NCBI GenBank assembly: GCA_900554695.1
Contig: USHV01000005.1
Span: 1-64,000 of the forward strand
Direction: 5' to 3'
Length of the DNA: 64,000 nucleotides
Source: an uncultured Prevotella sp.
Lineage (GTDB): Bacteria; Bacteroidota; Bacteroidia; Bacteroidales; Bacteroidaceae
Shown one piece after another: positions 52,835-61,080 of the stretch (the first letter of the stretch is position 1; the number at the start of each line of letters is the position of its first letter). The position numbers were made by a program, and so were the translations under genes. The notes beneath the pieces were generated by a model that worked only from the letters and a program-made list of their open reading frames with translations, ran no database searches and had not been told where the DNA came from.

Positions 52835-53512
52835 TTACTCACCCGTGCCGTCTTCAGAAGGCGGGGGAGAAGTAACAACCTCGAACTCGTCGACATCGCC
52901 GTCGTCCACCGGCTCGAAGCTGTCGCCGTCCACGTATTCCACGCTGTCCGACTCGTCGCGCATGCCGCTTCCGGCCTGCACCGTCACCACGTCGTCAACC
53001 GATATCCTCTCGCCCGCCACCACCTGACGGCCGCGCACAGTCACGCCATAGACCCAGTCGCGCTCGCCCGGCACATACTCCGGCTTGCCCACCTTGAAGC
53101 CCATTGCCGTGAGCTTGGCGATGGCCTCGCGCACCGAGCTGTTGTCTATTATGTCAGGAAGGGTTATCATAGGCGAATGGGCGGCGTTGACGATCACCGT
53201 CACCATGCGTCCGGTCTTCACCTTCGAGCCGGCCTCGGGAGTCTGCTCGAGTATGCAGTCCGGCGCGAGCGTCTTAACATAACCCGTATCGCTCACGGTC
53301 ACATCGAGTCCGAGCTCGCGCAATATGTGCTGCGCGTCGCTGAAAGACTTCTGCCGCAGATCGGGCACGACAATCTCCTCGCCGTGATGGGTATATACGC
53401 CGAGCCAATATTTCAGCCCGAGGCACGCCAGCAGCACAACCAGAGCCATTGCCGCCAGATTGCCCCAAAGATACCAGCTTCCGAACTTTTTGAAGAAATC
53501 CGTAGGTTTCAT
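52835..53512 (-). CDS. PASTA-domain membrane protein
   Basis: A 225-residue protein with one membrane helix near the N-terminus (NLAAMALVVLLACLGLKYWLG, residues about 18-38). Two clear PASTA domains follow (IVVPDLRQKSFSDAQHILRELG and ITLPDIIDNSSVREAIAKLTAMG) and a third, partial one. The tail is acidic (about 185-225). There is no kinase or penicillin-binding domain. It is the first gene of an operon with rluD and ddl; PASTA domains bind cell-wall muropeptides, so a wall-linked role with Ddl is plausible. Confidence 0.87.
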   Translation of the reverse strand: MKPTDFFKKFGSWYLWGNLAAMALVVLLACLGLKYWLGVYTHHGEEIVVPDLRQKSFSDAQHILRELGLDVTVSDTGYVKTLAPDCILEQTPEAGSKVKTGRMVTVIVNAAHSPMITLPDIIDNSSVREAIAKLTAMGFKVGKPEYVPGERDWVYGVTVRGRQVVAGERISVDDVVTVQAGSGMRDESDSVEYVDGDSFEPVDDGDVDEFEVVTSPPPSEDGTGE

Positions 53513-53528
53513 CTCACATAATTTTGCA

Positions 53529-53560
53529 CAAAGATAACATTAACTACTCAATGAACAAAA
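53529..53560 (-). promoter_or_regulatory. Promoter of the PASTA-rluD-ddl operon
   Basis: Minus strand TTTG, spacer 19, TATCTTTG (53529-53536): an exact consensus, 17 bases before the start codon. Confidence 0.8.
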
Positions 53561-54601
53561 TAAAAGAGTACATAAAGTTCAAAAAAACAGCCTCACGGCA
53601 AAGCCGCGACAGCAACGCGGAGGGACGCCGATAAAACCGCCACACGGGTATGCCAACCCGCCGCCGCACCCTTCGCCGAGTGAACAGTGAGCTGCGCGAA
53701 GTATTATTTCACACCGCGAAAATCGCTCCGATGCATGGCGGCATATGGTTTTCAGGTCAACGGAAAAGCAAGTTCCGGATATCTGTAAATACCGTTTAAG
53801 ACATCAGAAAAATCCGCTTCAAGCATTAGAAAAATCCGCTTCGTAAGGCAAGTAAATACATATAAGGCATAAAAATCCGCGTAACCGCCATTGCCGCCAA
53901 GTGTCCGGAATCCGGATTATCAGCATCAAATTAATATGAATACGTGAAAAACGGTATGCTCCGCACGTCTGACAACGGTGTTTCTGATGGAAATCCACGC
54001 GCCACACTTACAATTTTTCTTGACTTTATTTTGACAAAATATTTTCACAAAAGAAATGTAAATGAATGTTAAATCAGGCGTATCCGAGGCAATTTCGGCG
54101 CATACCGGCTTCTGATATACCCCATAACTTAGTCCGAAAAAAGCCATCCGACGTTCTGATATTGCCCATTTCGTCATGCGATTAAGCCCATTTCAGTGGC
54201 TGAAAAGCACCATATTGCACTCCAATATGGCCCATTTCGCATGCCGAAATGGTGCATATTGTAAAACGATAAAATGCTTTTTAAATATAAATCATTGATA
54301 TACAACATATTATGAAAACTTCTCATAACTCGCGTATTTGCGCCCGAAGGAAAGTCTGCTCGCAAATACGCGCTTATTTTTCGGGATATAGTCGGAAACC
54401 AAGGCCGCAAAACCGAAATCCGCTTTCAATTTGAAAGTTGTACGAATCGTAATATATCATCAGAAGACAACGACGCCTATCCGTCACCGCAACCGCCGTA
54501 TTCCACCTGCTTCCAATCCACGCTTAATTCCCGCAGGCCCCTATCCTGCCCCGAGCCACAACCGTTCAAAAAACCCGTTCCGACAGGAAAGCATAAAAAA
54601 A
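53561..54601. other. Non-coding region containing repeat copy C
   Basis: About 1 kb without a supported gene. It contains the 433 bp repeat at 54006-54437. At 53810-53880 there is a near-duplicated segment around CATxAGAAAAATCCGCTTC. The rest shows nothing I can name. Confidence 0.6.
54006..54437 (+). repeat. Dispersed 433 bp intergenic repeat, copy C
   Basis: Same orientation as copy A. It has the same end ACTTACAATTTTTCTTGACT, 22 bp unit array, the 12 bp hairpin CGCGTATTTGCG/CGCAAATACGCG and end palindrome CTTTCAATTTGAAAG. It lies between the PASTA operon promoter and the rpmH terminator. Confidence 0.9.
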
Positions 54602-54638
54602 CAGCAAGGAGCAGGCCGATAGCCCTGCTCCTTGCTGC
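54602..54638 (-). terminator. Terminator of rpmH
   Basis: Arms AGCAAGGAGCAGG and CCTGCTCCTTGCT around a short loop, with the A-run 54595-54601 giving a T-tract on the minus strand. Confidence 0.85.
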
Positions 54639-54672
54639 TCACAAAAATCCCGTGCCTGACGGAACCTACGGC

Positions 54673-54828
54673 TTATTTGCCGTGATGCTCGTCTGATACA
54701 GTCAGCTTTTTGCGACCGTGAGCACGACGTGAAGCCAATACGCGGCGACCGTTCTTTGTCGACATTCTCTCACGGAAACCGTGCTTGTTCACTCTCCTTC
54801 TGTTGTGAGGCTGAAATGTTCTTTTCAT
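54673..54828 (-). CDS. rpmH: 50S ribosomal protein L34
   Basis: L34, 51 residues, a small basic protein of the large ribosomal subunit. It starts MKRTFQPHNRRRVNKHGFRE and continues RMSTKNGRRVLASRRAHGRKK, the unmistakable L34 sequence, ending in a short TVSDEHHGK tail. It has its own consensus promoter (54873-54903) and terminator (54602-54638) and is not next to rnpA or dnaA here. Confidence 0.97.
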   Translation of the reverse strand: MKRTFQPHNRRRVNKHGFRERMSTKNGRRVLASRRAHGRKKLTVSDEHHGK

Positions 54829-54872
54829 TTTCTATCTAAAATTTTATTTGTTATTATTCACGCTTTGGGCTG

Positions 54873-54903
54873 CAAAATTACTCATTTCTTTTTAATTAGC
54901 AAA
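54873..54903 (-). promoter_or_regulatory. Promoter of rpmH
   Basis: Minus strand TTTG (54900-54903), spacer 19, TAATTTTG (54873-54880): an exact consensus, 44 bases before the start. Confidence 0.8.
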
Positions 54904-54954
54904 GAATAATGTGATTTTTAGCAGAAATATTTAGGTTTTTTTCCAAAATTACCG

Positions 54955-54962
54955 TAACTTTG
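54955..54962 (+). promoter_or_regulatory. -7 promoter motif of efp
   Basis: TAACTTTG on +, 50 bases before the efp ATG. No clear TTTG box upstream, but a T-run lies there. Confidence 0.65.
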
Positions 54963-55012
54963 CAGCGAATTTACGAAGAAGCAACGAATAATTCAATTTT
55001 AGACAGACACAT

Positions 55013-55579
55013 ATGATCAATTCACAGGACATTAAGAACGGAACATGCATCCGCATGGATGGCAAGCTGTTCTTCGTCATCGAATTTCTGCACGTGAAAC
55101 CCGGAAAGGGCAATACTTTCATGCGCGTGAAACTGAAAAACGTTGTTGACGGACGCGTTTTGGAGCGCCGCTTCGACATCAGTGAAAAACTTGAAGACGT
55201 ACGCGTAGAGCGCCGCCCGTATCAGTATCTCTACAAAGAGGGTGAGGACTACATCTTCATGAATCAGGAGACTTACGATCAGATTCCTATCGCACACGAC
55301 CTGATCACCGGTGTTGACTACATGAAGGAAGGCGACGTGGTTGAGGTTGTTTCCGACGCATCAAACGATACCGTACTCTTCGGCGAGATGCCGGTGAAGA
55401 CAAACCTGCGCGTAACACACTCAGAGCCGGGCATCAAAGGCGATACAGCTACAAACGCTACAAAGCCTGCTACTCTCGAGACCGGTGTTGAGGTTCGCGT
55501 ACCGCTGTTCATCAACGAGGGCGATCTCATACAGGTTGACACCCGCGACGGCAGCTATCTGCAGCGCGTGAAGGAATAA
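55013..55579 (+). CDS. efp: Elongation factor P
   Basis: EF-P, 188 residues, relieves ribosome stalling at polyproline. Three OB-like domains are present. The loop HVKPGKGNTFMRVK carries the tip lysine that is modified in some bacteria; no modifying enzymes are seen nearby. The C-terminal domain ends VPLFINEGDLIQVDTRDGSYLQRV, the family signature. Confidence 0.97.
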   Translation: MINSQDIKNGTCIRMDGKLFFVIEFLHVKPGKGNTFMRVKLKNVVDGRVLERRFDISEKLEDVRVERRPYQYLYKEGEDYIFMNQETYDQIPIAHDLITGVDYMKEGDVVEVVSDASNDTVLFGEMPVKTNLRVTHSEPGIKGDTATNATKPATLETGVEVRVPLFINEGDLIQVDTRDGSYLQRVKE

Positions 55580-55601
55580 CACGTAGCGGAACACAATAAC
55601 A

Positions 55602-55656
55602 GGAAAAGGTAAAAACCGGACACGCAACGCTGCATGCCGCTTTTTACCTTTTTCCG
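55602..55656 (+). terminator. Terminator of efp
   Basis: An inverted repeat GGAAAAGGTAAAAA with TTTTTACCTTTTTCC around a 26-base loop, followed by GTTTTC. Confidence 0.75.
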
Positions 55657-55894
55657 TTTTCATAAGCAGATGTTCAAAATCAACCGATATTATAATATTA
55701 CTCATATGTTATATATATCTTTGTAACCATCCTGTGCGCTCTTCATGGCTTCACACCAAAGTCTCATAACTCTTCAGACCTTTAAATGCAGCCTTGGACA
55801 GCACACAATATGATGGCAATCAATTCAGAACATCTGCTTGACAGAATACGCCGGAAACGCATTCCGGCACTCCAACCGGAAAATATTGGTGACT

Positions 55895-56944
55895 ATGAAA
55901 TACAGCTTCATCATTCCAGTTTACAACCGTCCCGACGAGGTGGACGAACTGCTGCAGAGCATGACACGCCAGACGCTCTCCGCATTTGAGGTGATTGTCG
56001 TGGAGGACGGTTCCGTGCGCGACTGCAAAGAGGTGTGCGCACGATACGCCGGAAAGCTCGACCTGCACTACTACATGAAGGAGAACTCTGGTCCGGGACA
56101 GAGCCGCAACTATGGAGCGGAGCGCGCGCGGGGAGAGTATCTCATCATACTCGACAGCGACGTGGTGCTTCCCGACGGCTATCTCAGACATGTCGACGAC
56201 GAGCTGCGGCGTATGCCGGCAGACGCCTTCGGCGGACCTGACCGCGCCCACTCCTCGTTCACGCCCACACAGAAGGCGATATCCTTCTCCATGACTTCCT
56301 TCCTCACCACGGGAGGCATACGCGGCGGGAAGAAGAAGATGGACAAGTTCTATCCCCGCTCGTTCAACATGGGCATACGGCGCGACGTGTACATGAGGCT
56401 CGGAGGATTCTCACGCATGCGCTTCGGCGAGGACATCGACTTCAGCATACGCATATTCAAGAGCGGATATGCGTGCCGCCTGTTCCCGGAAGCGTGGGTA
56501 TGGCACAAGCGGCGCACCGACTTCCGCAAGTTCTACAGGCAGGTGTACAACTCCGGCATTGCCCGCATAAATCTCTACAAGAAATATCCTGAATCGCTGA
56601 AGGCTGTCCACATGCTCCCCGCAGTGTTCACCGTGGGCGTGCTCATGGCTCTGGCGGTGCTGGCGGCAGGCACGTGCATGAGCCTCATGTCGGCTGACCC
56701 GGTTGTCAGGGCGGGCGGCAAGATGCTGTACCACATAGGAAGGCTGCCTATCCTGCTGTTTGCCGCAGCCGTGTTTCTCGACTCCATTGTCAGCCGGAAC
56801 ACCGTCATCGTGGCTCTGCTGAGCGTTCCGGCGGCTTTCATCCAGCTCATGGGCTACGGCGCGGGATTCCTCAACGCATGGTGGAAACGGTGCGTCAGGG
56901 GATGTGACGAGTTCTCCGCTTTCGACAAGACATTCTACAAATGA
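55895..56944 (+). CDS. GT2 family glycosyltransferase with C-terminal membrane helices
   Basis: A 349-residue GT2 transferase. The start MKYSFIIPVYNRPDEVDELL is chosen at 55895 because the upstream frame extension has only non-ATG starts. FEVIVVEDGS and LIILDSDVVLPDGYL give the nucleotide-sugar and DxD metal sites, and RFGEDIDFSIRI holds the catalytic ED. Two to three hydrophobic segments at 245-330 anchor it in the inner membrane. It overlaps radC by four bases. It probably works on an envelope glycan. Confidence 0.88.
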   Translation: MKYSFIIPVYNRPDEVDELLQSMTRQTLSAFEVIVVEDGSVRDCKEVCARYAGKLDLHYYMKENSGPGQSRNYGAERARGEYLIILDSDVVLPDGYLRHVDDELRRMPADAFGGPDRAHSSFTPTQKAISFSMTSFLTTGGIRGGKKKMDKFYPRSFNMGIRRDVYMRLGGFSRMRFGEDIDFSIRIFKSGYACRLFPEAWVWHKRRTDFRKFYRQVYNSGIARINLYKKYPESLKAVHMLPAVFTVGVLMALAVLAAGTCMSLMSADPVVRAGGKMLYHIGRLPILLFAAAVFLDSIVSRNTVIVALLSVPAAFIQLMGYGAGFLNAWWKRCVRGCDEFSAFDKTFYK

Positions 56945-57630
56945 CAGACAAACTCAACATAAACCAATGGGCGGAGGACGACCGTCCGCGTGAGAAATTC
57001 ATGCGCAACGGAGCCAAAAGCCTGTCAAACGCAGAGCTGCTCGCCATACTCATCGGCTCAGGCTCGACCGACGAGAGTGCCGTGGAACTGATGAAGCGCA
57101 TACTCGGAGACTGCAACAACAACCTGAACACTCTGGGAAAGAAAACCATACACGACCTTACAGCATACAAGGGCATGGGACCTGCCAAGGCGGTAACGGT
57201 GCTCGCGGCATGCGAACTGGGCAAGCGCAGACAGGCGGAGACCACCGAACAGCGTCCGAGACTCGACTCTGCGGATGCCATCTACGCGCATATGCTCACC
57301 CGGATGCAGGACCTCGACGTGGAGGAAGCGTGGGTTCTGCTCATGAACCAGAACTTCAGGCTCATCAAGGAAGAGTGTGTCTCGCACGGAGGCATCAGCG
57401 AGACGGCTGTCGACATACGCATCATCATACGCGAGGCGATACTGCACAACGCCACGGTCATTGCCCTGTGCCACAACCATCCGAGCAACAACGCCAGACC
57501 GAGCGCCGACGACGACAGGCTGACACAAAGACTGAAGAAAGCCTGCGAAGTGATGAGGATTCATCTGGCAGACCACATCATCGTGACCGACGGGCAGTAT
57601 TACAGCTACTGCGAAGAAGGAAGGATGTGA
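56941..57630 (+). CDS. radC: RadC family JAMM-domain protein
   Basis: RadC, 229 residues: an N-terminal helix-hairpin-helix region (IHDLTAYKGMGPAKAVTVLAACELG) and a C-terminal MPN/JAMM domain with the metal motif HNHPSNNARPSADD. It was named for DNA repair, but the biochemical role is unclear. The four-base overlap with the glycosyltransferase gene suggests coupled translation. Confidence 0.93.
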   Translation: MTDKLNINQWAEDDRPREKFMRNGAKSLSNAELLAILIGSGSTDESAVELMKRILGDCNNNLNTLGKKTIHDLTAYKGMGPAKAVTVLAACELGKRRQAETTEQRPRLDSADAIYAHMLTRMQDLDVEEAWVLLMNQNFRLIKEECVSHGGISETAVDIRIIIREAILHNATVIALCHNHPSNNARPSADDDRLTQRLKKACEVMRIHLADHIIVTDGQYYSYCEEGRM

Positions 57631-57674
57631 CAGCAAAAACACCGTTTTTTCATTGCAGGACAATTTTTTTTTCA

Positions 57675-57820
57675 TATCTTTGTATAAGATAAGCTGCACT
57701 CGGGAAAATAAGAGCAAGCTCTCTTTCCTCTCGCTTGCATTATCTTTGTATAAGATAAGCTGTACTCGGGAAAATAAGAGCAAGCTCTCTTTCCTCTCGC
57801 TTGCATTATCTTTGTCAAAG
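57675..57820 (+). repeat. 66 bp tandem repeat carrying promoter-like palindromes
   Basis: Two full 66 bp units start at 57675 and 57741, with a partial third at 57807. Each begins TATCTTTGTATAAGATA and contains GAGCAAGCTC and GCTTGCATTATC. The same palindrome with G-CTCGG following occurs in the first unit of the 88 bp array at 41749, so the two arrays are related. Confidence 0.93.
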
Positions 57821-57934
57821 ATAAGACTGCATAAAACAGTTTACATCATACCATCACCGCGCCCGCTTTCGCCATTCCTGCCTGAGACAGGCTCGCATGC
57901 CGCCAATGCAGGCGCCTTAACAAGGACATAACAC

Positions 57935-58255
57935 ATGACACAGGAAGAAAAGACAAACATAGAGGAGCGCGTCGTCGACATGCTGAAGACGGTCTACGAC
58001 CCTGAGATTCCGGTAAACATATACGACCTCGGACTCATTTACAAAATCGATGTGAGACCGACATACGACGTCGTGATAGACATGACGTTCACCGCACCGT
58101 CGTGTCCGGCGGCAGACTTCATAATAGAAGACGTCAGACTTAAGGTGGAGACGATTGACAAAGTGAAGTCGGCGACGGTCAATCTTGTATTCGAACCCGA
58201 GTGGGACAAGAGCATGATGACCGAAGAAGCGAGAGTAGAGCTGGGCTTCGAATAA
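57935..58255 (+). CDS. DUF59/MIP18 family metal-sulfur cluster assembly protein
   Basis: A 106-residue protein of the DUF59 (SufT/PaaD-like) family that helps assemble iron-sulfur clusters. VDMLKTVYDPEIPVNIYDLGLIYKI is the signature start, and MTFTAPSCPAADFI carries the conserved Cys. The -7 motif TATCTTTG of the last 66 bp unit (57807-57814) lies about 120 bases upstream. lpxH follows on the same strand after 110 bases. Confidence 0.9.
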   Translation: MTQEEKTNIEERVVDMLKTVYDPEIPVNIYDLGLIYKIDVRPTYDVVIDMTFTAPSCPAADFIIEDVRLKVETIDKVKSATVNLVFEPEWDKSMMTEEARVELGFE

Positions 58256-58365
58256 TCATCCGACATGCCTGCCACGCACAGACGGCAGGCATGACCATCC
58301 GGCGCACACCACCAGTGTGCGCGCTGCATCAACACAACAGAAATAACCTTACGCCACCATTCACT

Positions 58366-59136
58366 ATGGACAAGAAAAACGTTTACTTCCTTTCCGACGC
58401 TCATCTCGGTTCGCTGGCCATAGACCACGGACGGACTCAGGAGCGCAGGCTCGTAAGATTTCTCGACAGCATAAAGAACAAGGCTGCCGCTGTTTATCTG
58501 CTCGGCGACATGTTCGACTTCTGGAACGAGTATAAATATGTCGTTCCGAAAGGCTACACACGTTTTCTCGGCAAGCTGTCGGAGCTTACGGACATGGGCG
58601 TGGAAGTGCATTACTTCACGGGCAACCACGACATATGGACCTACGGTTATCTGGAAAAGGAATGTGGGGTGACGGTTCATACGAAGCCCGTAACGACGGA
58701 GATATACGACAAGGTGTTCTTCTTGGCTCACGGCGACGGGCTCGGCGACCCCGACAAGAAGTTCAAGATGCTGCGCAGGATATTCCATAACCGCACGTGC
58801 CAATGGCTGTTCAACACCATACATCCGCGCTGGAGCATGGCGCTCGGCCTGAACTGGGCAAAGCACAGCCGGCTGAAACGCGCCGACGGCAAGGAACCGC
58901 CATACATGGGTGAGGACAAGGAGTATCTCGTGTTGTTCGCAAAGGAATACATGAAAAGCCATCCGCAGATAGACTATTTCATCTTCGGACACCGACACAT
59001 AGAGCTCGACCTCATTCTCTCGCGCAAGTCACGGCTGATGATAATAGGCGACTGGATAACGCAGTTCACCTACGCCGTGTTCGACGGCGAGCACATGTTC
59101 CTCGAGGAATACGTCGAAGGCGAAAGCAGACCATAA
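58366..59136 (+). CDS. lpxH: UDP-2,3-diacylglucosamine diphosphatase (LpxH-like)
   Basis: A 256-residue calcineurin-like phosphoesterase that makes lipid X in lipid A synthesis. Metal motifs are SDAHLGS (Asp, His), GDMFDFW, GNHD and HGDGLGD, with FGHRH near the end. The start is MDKKNVYFLSDAH at 58366; the open frame runs 55 residues further upstream but that part crosses the intergenic space. Together with the LpxL-type gene at 14669 it places lipid A synthesis steps in the window. Confidence 0.92.
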   Translation: MDKKNVYFLSDAHLGSLAIDHGRTQERRLVRFLDSIKNKAAAVYLLGDMFDFWNEYKYVVPKGYTRFLGKLSELTDMGVEVHYFTGNHDIWTYGYLEKECGVTVHTKPVTTEIYDKVFFLAHGDGLGDPDKKFKMLRRIFHNRTCQWLFNTIHPRWSMALGLNWAKHSRLKRADGKEPPYMGEDKEYLVLFAKEYMKSHPQIDYFIFGHRHIELDLILSRKSRLMIIGDWITQFTYAVFDGEHMFLEEYVEGESRP

Positions 59137-59157
59137 ACAAACCAAATAACATCTATT

Positions 59158-59856
59158 ATGATTTCATTAAAGACAATCGTACTTGCAGCGGCATGCTCAC
59201 TGCTGACATGCAACGTCGCCGTGGCACAAAACCACAACGACTTTGCCAACTACAAGCGCTACGCTGAGGAGAACGCCAAGCTCGGAAAGCCTGCCAAGGG
59301 CGAGAAAAGAGTGGTTTTCATGGGCAACTCCATCACTGAGGGATGGATGAACACGCACCCCGACTTCTTCAAGAAACACGGTTACATAGGACGCGGAATA
59401 AGCGGACAGACATCGTATCAGTTCCTACTGCGCTTCCGTGAGGACGTGATCAACCTGGAGCCGAAGGTTCTCGTGCTGAACTACGGCACCAACGACATAG
59501 CCGAAAACACAGGCCCCTACAACGAAGACATAACCTTCGGCAACATCCTGTCGATGGTTGAGCTGGCACAGGCTCACAAGATTAAAGTGATACTCACATC
59601 CACCCTGCCGGCAAGAAACTTCGGATGGCGTCCATCTGTCACTGATGCCATGGAAAAAATACGCAGCCTCAACGCTCGCGTGAAGGCTTATGCCGAGGAG
59701 AACGGCATACAGTATGTGGATTACTTCACTGCCCTGCTGGCACCTGACAAGGGCGGCATGGACACGAAATATACGCCGGAGACAGTGCATCCCAACGCCG
59801 CCGGATATGACGTGATGGAAGCATTGATTGTCCCGGCAATAGAGAAAGCGCTGTAA
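59158..59856 (+). CDS. Secreted SGNH/GDSL hydrolase
   Basis: A 232-residue secreted esterase with signal peptide MISLKTIVLAAACSLLTCNVAVAQ. The SGNH motifs are VVFMGNSITEGW (nucleophile Ser), RGISGQTS (Gly), LNYGTNDIAENT (Asn) and TVHPNAAGY (Asp/His region). Such proteins often deacetylate polysaccharides. It follows lpxH by 21 bases, so it may be co-transcribed, and is followed by a strong terminator. Confidence 0.9.
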   Translation: MISLKTIVLAAACSLLTCNVAVAQNHNDFANYKRYAEENAKLGKPAKGEKRVVFMGNSITEGWMNTHPDFFKKHGYIGRGISGQTSYQFLLRFREDVINLEPKVLVLNYGTNDIAENTGPYNEDITFGNILSMVELAQAHKIKVILTSTLPARNFGWRPSVTDAMEKIRSLNARVKAYAEENGIQYVDYFTALLAPDKGGMDTKYTPETVHPNAAGYDVMEALIVPAIEKAL

Positions 59857-59878
59857 CAACAGGCTAAACGATATAAAG

Positions 59879-59915
59879 AAAGGCATGTCATCCATAACGG
59901 AGACATGCCTTTTAT
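59879..59915 (+). terminator. Terminator after the SGNH hydrolase gene
   Basis: Perfect arms AAAGGCATGTC (59879-59889) and GACATGCCTTT (59902-59912), followed by TT. It ends the lpxH-hydrolase transcript. Confidence 0.85.
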
Positions 59916-60455
59916 GCTTTTATGATAATCATTCCGTATTTCCGTTCCACATCTATCGCCTGGTCGAAATCTGATACTGACCGGACAACAATGTGTTTTT
60001 ATCCGTAAGACGAAACGAGTTCGACAGAATATTACGGTTGTCTTTATCAGCCGGTTTTATAAGAAGCACTCATTGACATTGGCTTTCACCTGTCGTGAAA
60101 TGGGCTTTTTCGGGTTACGAAACAGGCCGTTTCATGGTCTGACATGGACCGTTTCAGAGCACGAAACAGACTCTATCATGGTTCAAGAAAGGCTCTTTCA
60201 GAACGCGATAAAGACCTTTCCGCAACATTATAAGTAGTCTGAAAAATGATAAACACTATCAATGCATAATAAGATATGCTCAAGCTTCTCAGGAAAGAAA
60301 AGCGAGAGGTTAAAATATAGAATAACAACACATATTAAAAGCTGAAATAATTTAAATCTATTGAAATTATAGAATTAGAACAAGAAAATCGCCCGTTTTT
60401 ACCCAAAATTACATATAATGCGCTATATTAGCATACGAATTTTGTAATTAAAACA
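59916..60455. other. Non-coding region with a 22 bp unit array
   Basis: About 540 bases without a supported gene. The array at 60075-60228 is the only clear structure. The stretch 60229-60455 is strongly A/T-rich. Confidence 0.7.
60075..60228 (+). repeat. Seven 22 bp palindromic units in exact register
   Basis: Units start at 60075, 60097, 60119, 60141, 60163, 60185 and 60207, each exactly 22 bases. Most have the pattern GAAA(C/T)-GG-C-TTTC followed by seven variable bases; GAAACAGGCCGTTTC at 60119 is the clearest palindromic one. The same unit type occurs inside the three 433 bp repeats, but here their end modules and the 12 bp hairpin are absent. Confidence 0.88.
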
Positions 60456-60671
60456 ATGCGTATGATTCACTTCCTAAGAAAATACTCCCCAAATTACGCA
60501 AAAAACAATCTTGAAGGTTGGTCTATAATTTTAGTTGTTGCCGTAGGATTCGAAGCAACATCGTTTGCACATAACTGGCTTGAAATGATCGGGTTCTTCA
60601 TTGCTGGAGTTTTATGTGCCCATATTATCGCCTGTATCGTGAAATTTTTATATCTAAAAAATCTCAAGTAA
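60456..60671 (+). CDS. Small membrane protein of unknown function
   Basis: A 71-residue protein with a charged N-terminus (HFLRKYSPNYAKNN) and two hydrophobic segments (SIILVVAVGFEATSF and MIGFFIAGVLCAHIIACIV). It is strongly A/T-rich compared with the chromosome around it. It is followed at once by a second small gene. I do not recognise the family. A pairing of a small secreted peptide with a small membrane immunity protein is one possibility, which is inference. Confidence 0.55.
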   Translation: MRMIHFLRKYSPNYAKNNLEGWSIILVVAVGFEATSFAHNWLEMIGFFIAGVLCAHIIACIVKFLYLKNLK

Positions 60672-60952
60672 TTACGAAAAAGATAAAAGCATTTTTGGCT
60701 TGTGGTGTACCCGTTTTCTCTATGGCTTTAGCCGTACAGGAAGTTTCTACATCTTCTTATAAGAGCAATATTCTCGCAGGAATCAATTACTACGCACAAC
60801 ATCATGATGTGGCTGTTAATTGGAAAGCAAAAGCCGGTGTTGCAACAAGAGCGGACTGTGTTATTTCCTCCACATGTATGAAAGCAGCTCTTATTGGATC
60901 TGGAGCAAACACTTTAGGCATAATCATCTGTGGTGCTGCCATAGGATTATAA
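60671..60952 (+). CDS. Small secreted-peptide-like protein, start uncertain
   Basis: The frame reads from about 60671 to 60952; the first ATG in it lies at 60614, overlapping the previous gene by 58 bases, and another Met lies at 60722. The segment KKIKAFLACGVPVFSMALA looks like a signal peptide and would need a non-ATG start. The C-terminal third has Cys in DCVISSTCMKAALIGSG and then a hydrophobic Gly/Ala-rich end GIIICGAAIGL, which recalls class II bacteriocins. Composition is A/T-rich. I cannot name a family, and the start coordinate is approximate. Confidence 0.45.
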   Translation: MTKKIKAFLACGVPVFSMALAVQEVSTSSYKSNILAGINYYAQHHDVAVNWKAKAGVATRADCVISSTCMKAALIGSGANTLGIIICGAAIGL

Positions 60953-61080
60953 CCATCAACAAATACCAATGAGATATTTAACACTAAAATTACATATATG
61001 TACGATAACAATAGTATATAACATGAGTTTGACGAATTCAAAACAAAACGAGCTGTGTGTATAGAGTTCTCGTAACATTA

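Noticed and set aside
54431..54622. 63-codon + frame after repeat copy C
   Set aside because: It begins at the end of the repeat and runs into the rpmH terminator; no family features.
57653..57931. Open frame with a repeated peptide before the DUF59 gene
   Set aside because: The peptide repeat is only the translation of the 66 bp DNA repeat, whose length is divisible by three.
60075..60228. 22 bp arrays as a CRISPR array
   Set aside because: Units are only 22 bases, the 'spacer' is about seven bases, repeats are degenerate and no cas genes are in the window.
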